60,013 nt of DNA from Russula earlei. Taxonomy: Eukaryota > Basidiomycota > Agaricomycetes > Russulales > Russulaceae. Each line of letters begins with the position of its first letter. Positions within the stretch are counted from its first letter, which is position 1. The DNA is taken from contig JAGFNK010000327.1 of the NCBI GenBank assembly GCA_025769875.1, positions 1 through 60,013 of the forward strand. Reading direction: 5' to 3'. Shown here piece by piece: positions 1 to 11,767 of this stretch. Under the pieces are notes generated by a model. That model searched no databases and was not told where the DNA came from. It saw only the letters and a list, made by a program, of their open reading frames with translations. A program made the position numbers and the translations under genes.

Positions 1-1387
1 GTGACAATGTCCACACCCACGTGTTGCGCGCGCGTGCCATTGATTGGGAATAAAAGGAAAGCCGGGATGAGGCATGACATGAACGCTAAGAGAGCGCGCC
101 GCCGTCCTAGCACTCTTACAATACGGTCAAAGACCAGGAACGGTAGGAAGCCTGTAATAATCCCGAAAGCGGCCAAGCATGTGCCCATACGAGCAGGGTC
201 AAGGCCCAAGCCCCCGAATCGAATCGGTGTCGTGTATACCACAGCCACTAATGCGGTGTTAGAGATTTCGAGGTACGCGTGAGCCGCATAGATGGAAACA
301 ATAAGGACCACAGGCTTCGTGAGAAGCGAGGAACTCCAACTCGGACGTGGAGGCCCCTCCTGATCCTGTTCGGGAATACCATTTTCGTCAGCGAAAGTGA
401 CCAGATTCTGCTCGCCCGGCTGATCCCTCGGACTCCGATCCAGTGTCTGGAAGTCGCGTGAACTCAACGGACATATCAAATGTCATAGTATCTACCTCCT
501 TCAAGAAGACGGATGCGAAGACGAGTGACGCCATCGCATACACACTTGTGGCTGCACATGGAAGGAAGTAGGGATGCTGTACCCAGAATGGGTCGCTGAA
601 AAGTTGCGGCCAACGGTCATGGGGTCGTGAAAGGAACCCGCCCGCAGACGAGCTACGTGGGGTGTTAAGGAACGACCATTGTCACACCCACACCCACACA
701 TACCCTATGATTATTCCTGTTGCCCAGGTCAGGGGAATAAGGGAGAAGACGCGCGCGATGTTAGTATCGTCTGTCATTTCACCTAACATGGTCTTGACTA
801 CACCGATGTTCCCATTGAGCGCGCCTGCAAGGAATCGGCTTTTGCGACATTAGAATTTACTCGGCTTGGATTGTAATATCTTACCTCAATGCCAACGACC
901 AAAATGTTTGCGATAAGCCAAAGAGGATAGTCGCAATCATTAATCCTAGGGTACCACTCAGAAGAACAGGTTTGCGTCCGATCGAGTCTGACAGACGGTT
1001 CCACTGCAACACGGTGAAGGCCTCGCCAAAAAAGTAGAGGGATATCTAAGGCTTGATGTGAACAACACGCCAAATAGAACCAAGAAGCTTACGATGAAAC
1101 CCGCGTAGTAGCCAACTTTTATTTTATCCCCGCCAGTCACCGGAAGGTCACTAACGAGCTGACGGAGCATTCATGCCATTATAGTGTCCTGTCATGACGA
1201 CGAAAAGGAGACACACCTGGTTAATGTAAGGCATGATGGACGTACTCATTACAGACTCTGCTATAAGTAGCGGCATCAAGCCACATAGCTGTCTCGCGGG
1301 CAGCGGGGTAGCCATAGTAGGGTTGACATCATCACGAATGAGGGGAGTATCTTCGCCGGCCTGCTCGGGGGGTTCTTGGGCCGGCAT
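1..1387 (-). CDS. MFS transporter, DHA1-like (3' end beyond window)
   Basis: Predicted integral-membrane drug/H+ antiporter-type permease of the major facilitator superfamily. I read six exons: 1387-1217, 1158-1093, 1045-885, 838-704, 652-496 and 446-1, all GT-AG and in phase. The soluble N-terminus (MPAQEPPEQAGEDTPLI) leads into the first membrane segment ending MPYINQ/LVSDLPVTGGD, then YYAGFI/ISLYFFGEAFTVLQW and the motif-A loop RLSDSIGRKPVLL, the family signature between TM2 and TM3. Further on are FLAGALNGNIGVVKTMLGE and the central acidic cytoplasmic loop. The frame is open at base 1, so roughly the last quarter of a ~500-residue family protein is missing. An in-frame ATG 24 nt upstream (1411) is possible; 1387 fits homologues better. 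Substrate unknown. Family call is firm, exon edges fairly firm. Confidence 0.88.
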
Positions 1388-2319
1388 GGTAACGAAAGCA
1401 CAAAGGAACAATTGGGAGAATGGAAGTGCTGAACGGAAAACTGAGCAACATATCAGCGAGCATTTAAGAATACACTCAGCTCAGTGACTCGTATCCGACG
1501 TCGAGCGCGACGTAGGCACCGCCCCGGCGTGGGTACAAGTGTTCCTTCCCATGCACGTATTTCAATTTCAGTGTGACTCCGGAACACACCCAACCTCGCA
1601 GCTCTGCTTTCATGTTACTGACCAGCTCTCCGGCCAAACGTTACTCTTGATTGGGACCGGAACTCAGCCGCTTTGGGGGATCGCTGTGAGCACTGAGCAG
1701 GTAAGCTACCAGTATGACAAGGTCCATCCCACGAAGGCTGTTGGCTATGAGTATCACACGGCGAAGTTGTAGACTTAGACGGTTATCCGCCTGCTCTAGC
1801 CCTCTGTTGCGCCGTGACGTTACTCACCAGCTCTCTGGACGATCCATTGTACTGTGGTGCCACCTTGATTGGCCTTGGACCCGAATGCAGCCGTCAGGTA
1901 AGCCGATATGGCAGACTTTCTGGTTATGCTGTCACTAGTACCTATCACTGATACGCCTAGTTTTCGGCTTATAGAATTGCGCCAATAGATTCCCAGGATC
2001 GTAATAATTGGGCTTCCTATTTGTTATTTATGAGCAATCCATAAAAGACACCATTCTCTATTGACCTATCAGGGCAAGCTTCCTGGCTCATTCAAGGGTA
2101 TTAGTTTTGAGCCCATGCCCTGTAACGTGCATCAAATCTCCACTGGCACTTCGTGATGCAGAGTCCGATTGTCGTGAATGGTGCAAAGTGATTCCTTAAC
2201 AGAAAGTAAATACTAAACCCCATCGTGGCTTCAGATGCCCCAAGTATCATAATTGATTCATGACGAGGATCAACATTGTGTCATAATCATGAGCGTAAAG
2301 AAGGAAACAGTAACGATAC
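1388..2319. other. Intergenic stretch, 5' of MFS gene and 3' of F-box gene
   Basis: No convincing gene. Two imperfectly similar segments (about 1612-1680 and 1817-1900, sharing TTACTxACCAGCTCTC and ending near CAG/GTAAGC) look like a diverged local duplication or gene scraps; no protein family is recognisable in any frame. 1950-2270 is AT-richer and shows nothing. Confidence 0.4.
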
Positions 2320-3937
2320 TCAGAGTATCGCAGCAAAACCCTCCTCAGAGAAAAACGGCGGCGGTTCAGCCACTGACATCCTCCTGATTTCGTCCAGCAG
2401 GTCACGCAGCTCCTTCACGTTCGAGGGCTGCAAACCGCCATCCTGTTCCTCGTATTCGCGATCGTAATCGTAATCGGCGTCCTCTATCTCCCACTCATCC
2501 TCGCTGTCCAGCGGCAGATCTCCGAGCAGTGCGCCCGTGCAGTCCTCCAGGCGGACGTCCTCGGCATTGCACTGCACCACCCATCTCTCCCAGCGCGCGT
2601 ATCCCTCGTCCTCAGGCCCGTTCTGACGCTCCAACCCGGAGAGCAGCGTGCGGTTCAGCACGCGGATGACCTTTAGTGAGGGGAATAACGCCCGCGTGAG
2701 TTGCGAAAATGTGAGGTCGTTTGTGCGCTGCAGCAGCATCGTCGCGACGTGCGGTAGCGCGCCTCCTAATTGTGCGCCATTGCTCGAGTTTTCTAACGGT
2801 GGCAAGAAGGCATGCAGAAGCTGGTGCAGTCCGATGTGCGTGATGTGGGGATGCGGCTCCCGCATGAGAGGCGCAGGACTGTCGTTCGCATGGAACGGGA
2901 GGCGCCAGTCCGGGTTAAAGGAGAAGCTTGTGAGCATCGGGCATGCGGCGAGGATCCCGGGCAGGTCAAGCGCAGGAATCGTGTTGAGATCGAGGTAATT
3001 CAGCTGCGCACCATGGTACTTCAGGAACTCGGCCACGTCTGGAAGGTTATTCCGATGCGCAGCAAAGTCTAGGGTGAAGCTTTGAAGCACAGGAAAGGAC
3101 CACCCAATTGCCTGTTCGACAAAGTCTTGCGAGTATCCGAGGAGCGTGAGCTGCTGCAGGCAGTTTTGTGAAAGTAAGATATGCGAGGCAGTCCCTAAAA
3201 GGGGTGATGCATCTTCGGATCCCTCCGAGGCGTCGTCGGGTGTGTTAGCGGACATAGATGTGTTTTCGAAATAAATGGATAAGGAAACGAGCGAAGGAAG
3301 GGCATCGAGCGTCCATATGAGACCTGCAAGGCAATCGACTCCGATCCTCCATTGCACCGAACAAAGAGATTTTGCGGAATATGAGACAAGCGAGTCTGCG
3401 ATTGCCGGGAACGACTGCGTGACCGGCCACTCCACTGTGAAGATTTCGAGATTGGGGCAGTGTTGGATCACGGTCACCAACATGTTTTCGACGTGAGCGA
3501 TGGTCAAACGTGGTGGATGATAATATCGGACAAGATGGAGACGCTTCACATACCACCCTAGCCAAGCATAGCGATCAAGGACAAGGCACAGTGGGGGAAG
3601 TCGAATGATGTCCGACAAGAAAATACAGCGGAACAATAGATGGTAGGCAACTCGATACCATTGTTTGCAGGTATACATAATTGCCTGGACACTCCAAATG
3701 AGAGACATAGCGTGATAACCAATTGGAACGCACCTTTGTCATCGTGTAGACTTTCGTCTGTTTGGTGTGGACATCCTCGTTGGGGCTCAGCAGAATCCAA
3801 TCACGCTTTGAAGGTCGTCTTTCCCATCGAGAGGAGGACATATTAGTAGGGTGAAAAGGATCAACAATGCTGTCATCGTAAACGACTTGTTCAAAGATGT
3901 CGGTTAATAACTCGGCCGGCAAATCATGGATAGTCAT
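2320..3937 (-). CDS. F-box-like protein (522 aa), unrecognised substrate
   Basis: Probable SCF-type substrate receptor or orphan F-box protein of the large Agaricomycete family. Two exons: 3937-3734 and 3684-2320, phase 0, joined across a 50-nt GTGCGT...TCCAG intron (68 + 454 codons). The N-terminus MTIHDLPAELLTDIFEQVVY is an F-box-like helix pair. The conserved block MSSSRWERRPSKRDW is followed by AIMYTCKQWYRVAYHLLFRC, the usual second half of this fungal F-box module. The C-terminal half has irregular leucine-rich stretches and ends in an acidic tail. It lies 384 bp downstream of CIA1 on the same strand. Substrate and partners cannot be inferred. The only doubt is whether it is expressed. 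Confidence 0.82.
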
Positions 3938-4321
3938 GACCGAGCAGCGGGTAAAACCAAGTCGTCACGACAGAAATTGTTGTTAGGAGTGGAATCAGGG
4001 TTGAAATTGCGTTCTGGGGCCGGTTAACTGCTGATAGGACGATTGTCAAGTTAGAATGCCTGGTAGTGCTGACAGAGATAAATATTAATGAGAGTATTCA
4101 GGAAGATGCACGCTCACAGTGCATACGCGTGGGTTGGAGAGAGAGAGAATGGGCGAGCGAGTAAGGAACAACACGTTCAATTCAAGTTCATCTCATCAGT
4201 GACCAAAAAGGCGCGTGTCTGCTGGCCAAGCGGAGGCCGCGAACCAAACCTGCACGTGACCGAGTAATGACCCAAAAATCCCACAACTTGGAATGATGTG
4301 TGAGGCTACACATCTAAACTT
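3938..4321. other. Intergenic, F-box gene promoter / CIA1 3' flank
   Basis: 384 bp between two minus-strand genes. It contains a short GA-rich tract (about 4137-4164) and nothing coding. It must hold the F-box gene promoter and the CIA1 terminator; no clear TATA box on the minus strand. Confidence 0.4.
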
Positions 4322-5618
4322 CTATACAGATACAACTTTCCATATCTTCGCTATGCCATCATCGCCAACAGTTGCAATCAAATCTTCATATCCTTTTCTC
4401 GGACACCATGCAAGTGAATTTACATCACTGACGCCATGCGCACCTTCAAGACATGCGATCAGCGTATAGTTTGGAGGACTTCGATCTGTAGAATCCGGTG
4501 CCTCCTGAAAGCGAGATCGTACTGGTCAATCTCACCAACCGCGGTGGGCAATACATTAACGACCTACCTCGAACGCCCAAACATTGATTTTGCCGTCGCT
4601 CCCCGTCGAAGCGACCCAACCAAGAGGCTCGTAGCCGCCTTGCATCACGCCTGGTTTGCCGGTACCCCATGTAACAGAATACACTGTCCGGTCATGGTCC
4701 TCTATCACAAGCATACATTCCCACTGGTGTTCCGTGACGCGCTTCCAGATCCGGATGGTACAGTCGTCCGATGCAGACGCCAGGTACCGGCCGTTCGGTG
4801 CCCATGCAACCGACCATACAGTTGATGTATGTCCCGTTAACGTGGCAAAACAGAACCAATCCTCGGTCGGGTCATCGAGATACAGTTTGATTGTATCGTC
4901 GTACGAGGCAGACGCTAGAATCTATGCTATGAAGTCCGGCATCAGCAAAGTTGTGGTGATGTTCAGAAAACGAAAAGTGATCGACCTCCTCCCTCGGGTG
5001 CCATGCGACGCATTTGACGTCCTGGGTATGTTCCATGAGGACCCCCATGCACTCAAAGTCGGTGTCCGGTTGAGCTGGCCTGTGGGTGAGCAGCTCGTTC
5101 ACCATTACGAGAAGCCGCATACCTTCCCACACCCAGACGGTCTTGTCACGACTACAGCTTGCGAGCAAAGAGCCAGACGCGGACCAGGCAACGCTTTTGC
5201 ATTCGGTCTCGTGTCCCTCAAGGATACTCACGCATTCCCATTCACCGGCTGCCTCTTCGTCATATTCCAGTTGTCCCTCACGTCTCCAGATACCGATATT
5301 CGCGTCAAAGGATGCGGTGGCAAGCGACGCCCCGGACGGCGACCACGCCACGCCACGCACGGTTTTGGTGTGTCCGGTGGAGATGGAAGTATGGAGGGAG
5401 AAACTGGGAGAGACGTCCGTTGTGTAAGCGTAAATGCGAACAGACTTGTCTGCAGAGCAAGTTGCCAGCAGAGGCTTGGTTGGGTTCCAGGAAGCATGCC
5501 AAGCGCGATCATCATGTCCTGATAATGTTTTTAGAACGGCACGACAGAGATCCTGATGGTTGAACTCACCAGCAAGCTCAGCGAGTAACAAAATCTTATG
5601 TGAAAGATTAGTATCCAT
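4322..5618 (-). CDS. CIA1: Cytosolic iron-sulfur assembly WD40 protein CIA1/CIAO1 (356 aa)
   Basis: WD40 beta-propeller of the CIA targeting complex, which docks apo Fe-S proteins (DNA polymerases, helicases, RLI1) in cytosol and nucleus for cluster insertion. Five exons: 5618-5570, 5518-5123, 5074-4986, 4921-4568, 4504-4322, summing exactly to 357 codons. The start MDTNLSHKILLLAELAGHDD is only in frame after removing intron 1. Family blocks follow in order: LLATCSADKSVRIYAY, SLATASFDANIGIW, GHETECKSVAWSASGSLLAS, CSRDKTVWVWE, HTQDVKCVAWHP, ILASASYDDTIKLY, YLASASDDCTIRIW and a C-terminal DGIAKIWK. Length and blade order match eukaryotic CIAO1. An in-frame ATG at 5639 is an alternative start. 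The third intron has a weak GTCGAT donor. Head to head with SEH1, 175 bp apart. Confidence 0.95.
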
Positions 5619-5793
5619 GACGTTATCCTGTCGTGCCAAAAGTTTTCACGGGTGCAAGTACATGGATTGTGCCCAGTCGAGCTCGAAGGGAAAGGAGTGA
5701 TGTGATCGCCTCGGAACCGGCCCGGCTGGTCCGGAGTCTCACACTCCTCACCGCCGACCGTCACTGGCATGAAATCTGCCTTTCTGTTGAGCC
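5619..5793. promoter_or_regulatory. Shared divergent promoter of CIA1 and SEH1
   Basis: Only 175 bp separate the two start codons, which point away from each other, so both core promoters must lie here. It is GC-rich with no TATA box, as is common for fungal housekeeping pairs. Confidence 0.7.
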
Positions 5794-7338
5794 ATGCAAA
5801 CTAGCTTAATACAAAACGCCCATGCCGATCTCGTAACAGACGCAGAATATGACTTCTACGGTGCCCGACTCGCCACTTGCTCTCTCGATCATCGCATAAA
5901 GATCTGGCAGCTCGACGAGTCCGACGGCACCTGGACAGCCGTCGCAGACTGGAAGGTGCGTGGGCCGCCGCCCCCTCACACGCCTCGCGACAGTTCATGT
6001 CTGACGGAGAAAGCGGACAGGCTCATGACGCTGCGGTGACGAAACTCTCGTGGGCACATCCAGAATTCGGCTCTGTCCTTGCCAGTTCCTCCTTTGACCG
6101 CACGGTGAAGATATGGGAGGAGACCCCCGCGGACAGCATCGACCAACCTCAAGCGAACGGAGCTTTTACCGCCGCAGCGAGCGGTCCTGGAACACGTTGG
6201 GTTGAGCGTGCGGTGTTAGCGGACGCGAAGGGCAGCGTGCGTGGCGTAGAATTCGCGCCCCACCACTTCGGGTTAAAACTGGTGCGCTGCCCCCAAGCGT
6301 CCCTCGTTCGACTGTCTTGCACCTGCTAACCGACTTCTGATAGGCTGCGATCGCTTCAGACAATCATCTGCGTGTGTACGAGTGCCTTGAAACTCCCGCC
6401 CTCACAAACTGGACTCTTGCGGAAGAAGCGGACGTTGCCGCGCTTCCATCCACGTTGACGTCGCGTCCCCATACCTACGCGGCGCCTACTCCCACTCAGA
6501 TCTCTGGAACTCCTGCTGCGGATGCCTTACTCGTTGCGAACGCGTTGCAACAACAGCAGCAACAGCCTCCGGTCCAACGAGGCGCCGGTAACCGCGAGGC
6601 GGATGGTGGGTGGTCAGTCTCCTGGTGTAAGGAGCGATACTGGGGCGAGGTACTTGCGACCTGCAGCGGTATATCTGGCGTCGTGAAGGTTATTCTCCCT
6701 CCAATTCCTCCTCACGAATGACTCAAAAGAGGTGCCGTAGATTATCCAGTTGTCTCCTTCGCGTCGCCCAATCACTCTTCTTGCGCTCGATCCCTCTCCA
6801 CCTGTCGACTCCAGACCTGTCTCCGAGGACATGACAGCTCCATATGCGATAACCTCCATTTCATGGGCACCATCATGTGGGCGTTCATTCCACCTTGTCG
6901 CGACGGGTGGCCGTGACGGGCATGTGCGCGTCTGGAAACTGCGTCCAAGCTCGCTTGATGACGAACGCATGGAGGGTTCAGAAGAAGCAAAGTGGGCAGG
7001 GAGTGTCGTGGGAGATTTCGATCATCACAAGTCCGAGCGCTCTACTTCTTAATCAACGTTTCTGCATCACTTACGTGATCATCTACGTAGGTCTGCAGTG
7101 GGAAGGGTTGAGTGGAACATCACGGGGTATGCGCTTCCCCCTCACCCTCTGAATGCAGTTGCTGAAAAGGCCAAATAGAACTGTTTTAGCGTCTGCTGGG
7201 AATGATGGTCGCGTACGTCTCTGGAAGGCAACGACCGGGAGTATCTGGCGGCCAGCGGGGTATATAACCGTTGAGCAGGCCGAGGAACAACAAAGAGAGG
7301 GAGACGTCGAAATGGATGACGGTAACCTGGCTGATTGA
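5794..7338 (+). CDS. SEH1: Nucleoporin SEH1-like WD40 protein (417 aa)
   Basis: Beta-propeller subunit shared by the Nup84/Y complex of the nuclear pore and the vacuolar SEA (GATOR2) complex of TORC1 signalling. Six exons: 5794-5955, 6021-6281, 6344-6688, 6741-7030, 7091-7126, 7179-7338; the sum is 418 codons with no internal stop. The start [20 protein letters not shown] is the classic SEH1 N-terminus. Next come [65 protein letters not shown], a Gln-rich insert (QQQQQQPP), [14 protein letters not shown] and [16 protein letters not shown]. Exon 5 is a 36-nt micro-exon, required to join [15 protein letters not shown]. The acidic tail ends near the convergent FAP7 gene. Identification is secure. 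Confidence 0.95.
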
Positions 7339-7584
7339 AGATGCACCGTGATATCAACAGTTCCTGTTCATTCAGGCTGATGCCGCTATTGATAAGATTT
7401 TATTATATCCTTTCGATTTGCTAGCTTATGGTTACCCGTACGATGGTTTTGTGAGGCATTCGTACATCCCACATTGATGTGAAAGATGAGTGATACACGA
7501 CGTCGGAGCACAATGTGTCAACTTTTGGCAGCTCAACACATGAGGGACCTGGCGGGCATAGGAAGACAAATTGTACAGCTTCGA

Positions 7585-8279
7585 TCAACTTCCTGAGTCC
7601 AGCTGTTGATTTTTTCGCCACGCCTCGATCCACTGCACGATGCGGGACACGTTTGATTCTAGATCGTCTGTGTTGTCGCTGTCCAGTGCGACTACGATCT
7701 CCTCCGCATATGCATCACGAGCTTCTTCTAGAACAACGTTCATAATCTCTGCTTCATTGTTCTCCTCGATCTTTTTCAGTGGGTAACCTCTGCAAGAGGA
7801 TGAGGAAGTCGATAACGGGAATCATCGGCGGAGAGGAGGTAGGACGACTGCGCACCGAGCTTCGAGGCGGTCCCACAACAGTGTATGATTACATTGCAAT
7901 ACGACGACGAGGTCAACCCACCGCTCTGGGAAGGCATCGCACGTGTGCCAGTCAAGGATGAGCCCCCCACCTGCGTTGATCAGCGGCTCCAATTCGTCGA
8001 CCACCTAAATATTCACGTATCGATTATGCATCATGTATCAATCACGTACACGTCCAAGTGCCGACACTGGCGCACCTTGTCCTCATTTGCAACATATGTC
8101 TGCCATTCCTCGTCAAACCCGTCATGCAACATCTTCTCCCTTATGAGGTCACTGACATTGATGTGCTGTAAAGGGAGGGGCGATTGCTCAACGAGGAGCT
8201 GTGCGTGTGTGGTTTTGCCTGTGCCGGGTGTGCCAGTGATTACGATGACGGGTGATGAACGAGGCGCATGTTCTTGCAT
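7585..8279 (-). CDS. FAP7: Adenylate kinase isoenzyme 6 / FAP7-like NTPase (185 aa)
   Basis: Nuclear adenylate kinase/ATPase that binds Rps14 and drives late 18S pre-rRNA maturation of the 40S subunit. Three exons: 8279-8076, 8004-7856, 7789-7585, giving exactly 186 codons. The P-loop is VIVITGTPGTGKTT at about residues 11-24. NVSDLIREKMLHDGFDEEW is the family NMP-binding segment. VVDELEPLI with GGLILDWHTCDAFPERW is the D-x-H Walker-B-like centre. LQCNHTLLWDRLEARGYP with LKKIEENNEAEIMNVVLEEA closes the fold. Length (~180 aa) is typical. Convergent with SEH1, 246 bp between stops. Confidence 0.94.
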
Positions 8280-9447
8280 TGCTTTCTATGAGCCGTCAAC
8301 GCTATGGTGATGATGCGATGTCTAAGTGAAATAGAATAGAGGAGGTATTGCTGACGGCGGGGCCGGCCCGGGAAAGTCAGCGTCTCAGCTGGCATTTACT
8401 TTGCTTTCCTTCCATAACCCTCGAAGGGGACCGACCCCCTCAGGGGCAGGATACTGAAGGGTGTCATCACCATCATCGCCTGCGACGCTTCTTTGAATCG
8501 CATCTCCGCGCGACCGAACGGTTCGAACAGCACTTTACATCAAATCCTGTCGGGATTTTGGGGGGCCATTCTGATGAAATTATATTTTAATATAATCGCA
8601 TTATAAACAACAAAACTTTCCGACGCGCTGCGATGCACGCACTCGCATCCTGAGAAGCCCGAACGTCGTCATTTTTCGCTTACTATCCACTCGTATTCAC
8701 GCCGCGCATTCCCTGGAGTTCTCTCAGTTAAAATGGCCGTCCTTCGATCCGGCCGAACGCAATGCGCCACGCGTCGTCAGCGAGGTTTTCGCACCAGAAC
8801 TTGCGTGGTTTCAATAAGGTGTCCGTGTATCGTATTGTTCGCCGCCGCGTGGCGCAGAGTCTTGTTGGAGTGACCCCCATTTGCGTAACCTTGACACCTG
8901 GGAGCACCTCACCTCGGTACCGGATTGTTAAAATGCGCGGCGTAGATTAGATAAGATTGCAGTAGATCTTTAGACAAAACTAGTCATTGTAATATTACGA
9001 TGCGGTTAAGCAAAGTAATAAGGCTGATAAGTACTCACTTCAGTTGGTGTAGACTACACTGTTAAGTACCCAACAGCGTCCCCAATCATAGTACTTGTAG
9101 GTGTGATCACTCGACTGAGAGGATCAGTGAATATAGTATCAACCGATTGTCCTCAAACAGTGATTAACGCGTATATTGGTATGTGATCATCAGTGACCGC
9201 CTTTGAACCGACGCATTGACGCGGCTCGGTTATGTCTCAACATCTCTCGGTTCCCCGAGTTTGCTTCCATGTATGGATCCGTCCGCCGGCGCAAACGACT
9301 CCGCGCCTCGTGTCGTGCCTGTCATGCCGATTTCGGATCTGGCGGATATTCGGCCATGCTGTTTCGGACTGGGCAGGCAACTGAAATAAAAACACCCTGG
9401 CCGCACGCTCCTGATGGACCAGCACCGTTCCCCTCCTTTTTTTAACC
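8280..9447. other. 1.17 kb intergenic between FAP7 and chitinase gene 1
   Basis: Upstream region for two divergent genes (FAP7 minus, chitinase plus). It mixes GC-rich and AT-rich stretches, including an AT-rich block around 8578-8612. No open frame resembles a known protein and no transposon ends were seen. Confidence 0.4.
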
Positions 9448-11099
9448 ATGTTCCTCCTCGCTCCTTTGATCTTCATAACCGCCCAGCTGGCCCGGGCTGC
9501 CCCGAGCTGCTCCCTGACCAGCAGTGCACCCCCCTCTACGAGCACGATTGGTGCACCAGGATGCTCTACGAACAACAGTATCTCTAAACAAGTCGTGGCT
9601 GCAACGTGGTATGCTGGTTGGCACAGCAGTGACTTCCCCTTGCAAGACCTTAGCTGGAACAAGTACACCACTGTCATCTATGCCTTCGCGTAAGTGGACC
9701 CGAAAGCGTGATGTAATATTTCTCATGGGGCTCGTCTTGTCTTCTTTACAGATCCACGACCCCGGATTCCAGCGTGCTCGGACTTGGAGATGCCGATAAG
9801 ACATTACTTCTTGAGTTCGTGTCGAATGCCCATGCAAATGTATGCTCTTCCCCCCCCCCCCCCCTTCATCACATTCCCTGACTCGGGATATGCCAGGGCG
9901 TCCATGCCATGCTTTCAGTTGGAGGTTGGGGTGGCTCTCAATACTTCTCCTCAGCCGTAGCCACCGATGCAAACCGCACCGCCTTTGCTCAGGCAGTCTT
10001 GGCTGCTGTCAGTCAGTACAATCTGGATGGCATTGAATTCGAGTGCGCTCTCCCTCCGATCTCTCACGGTCCCATTTATTCACCGACTCGCAGCTGGGAA
10101 TACCCCAATAAACAAGGGATGGGTTGTAACGTCGTTTCCGCGAATGACACTGCCAATTTCCTCTCGTTTTTGCAAACGCTCCGTGGCATGAACGGCGCAA
10201 AGAATATAACTTTGTCTGCCGCTGTCTCCGTCTTACCCTTCATCGGCCCCGATGGTAACCCCGTGTCAGACGTCACTGGCTTTGCAAATGTTCTCGACCA
10301 TATAGGTTCGCCCCCACTCGCCCTTCCATTTCCCAAACTTTCTTCTTTTGACAATGCCCCCCACCCCCCCCAGAGATCATGAACTACGACATTTGGGGAT
10401 CTTGGGATTCCACTGTCGGACCTAACGCACCTTTGAATGATTCATGCGCGCCAAGCCCTGAAGGCTCAGCCGTATCAGCCGTCAAGGCTTGGTCGACCGC
10501 CGGCTTCCCGGCTGATCGAATCATCCTCGGCGTCGCATCCTATGGCCATTCCTTCCACGTGGCCAACACCGACGCCCTCGACGCATCGGGAAATATAAAA
10601 CTCAATCCACCCTTCGACAAGTCTCAGCAGCCCGCAGGGGACAAATGGGATTCCACCGCAGGCGGCGTGGACGCTTGCGGGAATCCGAACGTCGTCGGTG
10701 GCCTCTTCGACTTCTGGGGTCTGGTGACAGGAGGATTCCTCGCGAACGACGGAACCGCCGCCACCGGAATCGACTACACGTTCGACAATTGCAGCATGAC
10801 GGTGCGCGATCCACGTACCTCGTGGAAGGAACCGTTTCTCTGATACCCATTTTGTCCCCTCAGCCGTACGTGTACAATCCTACCACGCAGGTCATGGTGT
10901 CCTTTGACGACGCCACCTCGTTTGGTATGCGTCTCACCACCACCGTCGGCATTCACTGATTCGTGTCTATCGGACAGCCGCAAAAGGCAAGTACATAGAC
11001 GCGGCCGGTCTCGCAGGATTCGCGATGTGGGAAGCCGCTGGGGACTTGAATGATACCCTACTCGATGGTATCCGCTCTGGGATCGGTATGGGCTGTTAG
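9448..11099 (+). CDS. Secreted GH18 chitinase, copy 1 (432 aa)
   Basis: Extracellular family-18 endochitinase-type hydrolase acting on cell-wall or external chitin. Seven exons: 9448-9689, 9752-9839, 9897-10042, 10094-10305, 10374-10801, 10864-10924, 10978-11099, 433 codons in phase. A signal peptide (MFLLAPLIFITAQLARA) precedes a Ser/Thr-rich linker. The catalytic TIM barrel shows WYAGWHSSDFPLQDLSWNKY, the SxGGW block (MLSVGGWGGSQYF) and the active-site strand LDGIEFDWEYP. The catalytic Asp before Trp is created by splicing (GA/C across intron 3). The acid/base Glu is present, but the second Asp of DxxDxDxE is Glu here. Later blocks are MNYDIWGSWD, ILGVASYGHSF and GFAMWEAAGD. No chitin-binding module seen. 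Intron 2 starts with a poly-C run. Confidence 0.93.
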
Positions 11100-11767
11100 A
11101 AACCTTTTCGCAGCCTTTCGCCTTTCAGTCGTTCCTGCTTTCATTTCCTATGGGTTGACTCCCACACCTATCTATATTTATAGTTATCAAACCCCCTTCC
11201 TTTCTATTCCCAAACTCTCGTTCATGTCAAATTTTTATGTTTATTTGATCATGTTCATGTTTGCCACCGGTTATGGCGAAGACCTACCCCTTTGTGTGTA
11301 GTACCTAGTAAAGCGACCCCGGCCTGGCGACGGAAGCGGAAGCGATTCTTTTCCATTCGTTGGCATAGTTGTTGCGTGCTCTTCCTCTTCCTTCCGTGTC
11401 GCACCGAAATACCAATGTGTATGTATGGTCATGATGTATCACATTTGCACTGACATGGATTTATATTCGATGCGGTGTCTGCTTGAGGTAAGAACTGCGC
11501 GACGTTAAGAAATAACAAGGGACATGAGCGTGAATTCGCCCGTGGAAGAAACCTCGACAAATCACTGTTTTGTATAAGGGAGATGTGTTCTGCATTCGGG
11601 TTCAGAATGTTAGAAAGATATAAGATCGGAGCAATGGTACTATAACCGCGGTACTTGGAGTCAGATGATGAGAATCGCACAGAAGGTGGATGATGCCAAA
11701 TGCTAATTGGATGGAAAGCTTAAAGAACTCATCGATCTTGGCTGCATGCCGGAATGATTTTCCGGTC
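11100..11767. other. Intergenic, 3' flank of chitinase 1
   Basis: AT-rich 3' flank and spacer before the F-box relic. No gene recognised. Confidence 0.35.

Noticed and set aside
1539..1938. Two short plus-strand ORFs near the diverged repeats, one resembling a small secreted protein
   Set aside because: Repeats do not keep the same frame, no Cys pattern of hydrophobins, no convincing start plus splice structure.
9851..9864. Poly-C run
   Set aside because: Lies inside chitinase intron 2; simple-sequence tract.
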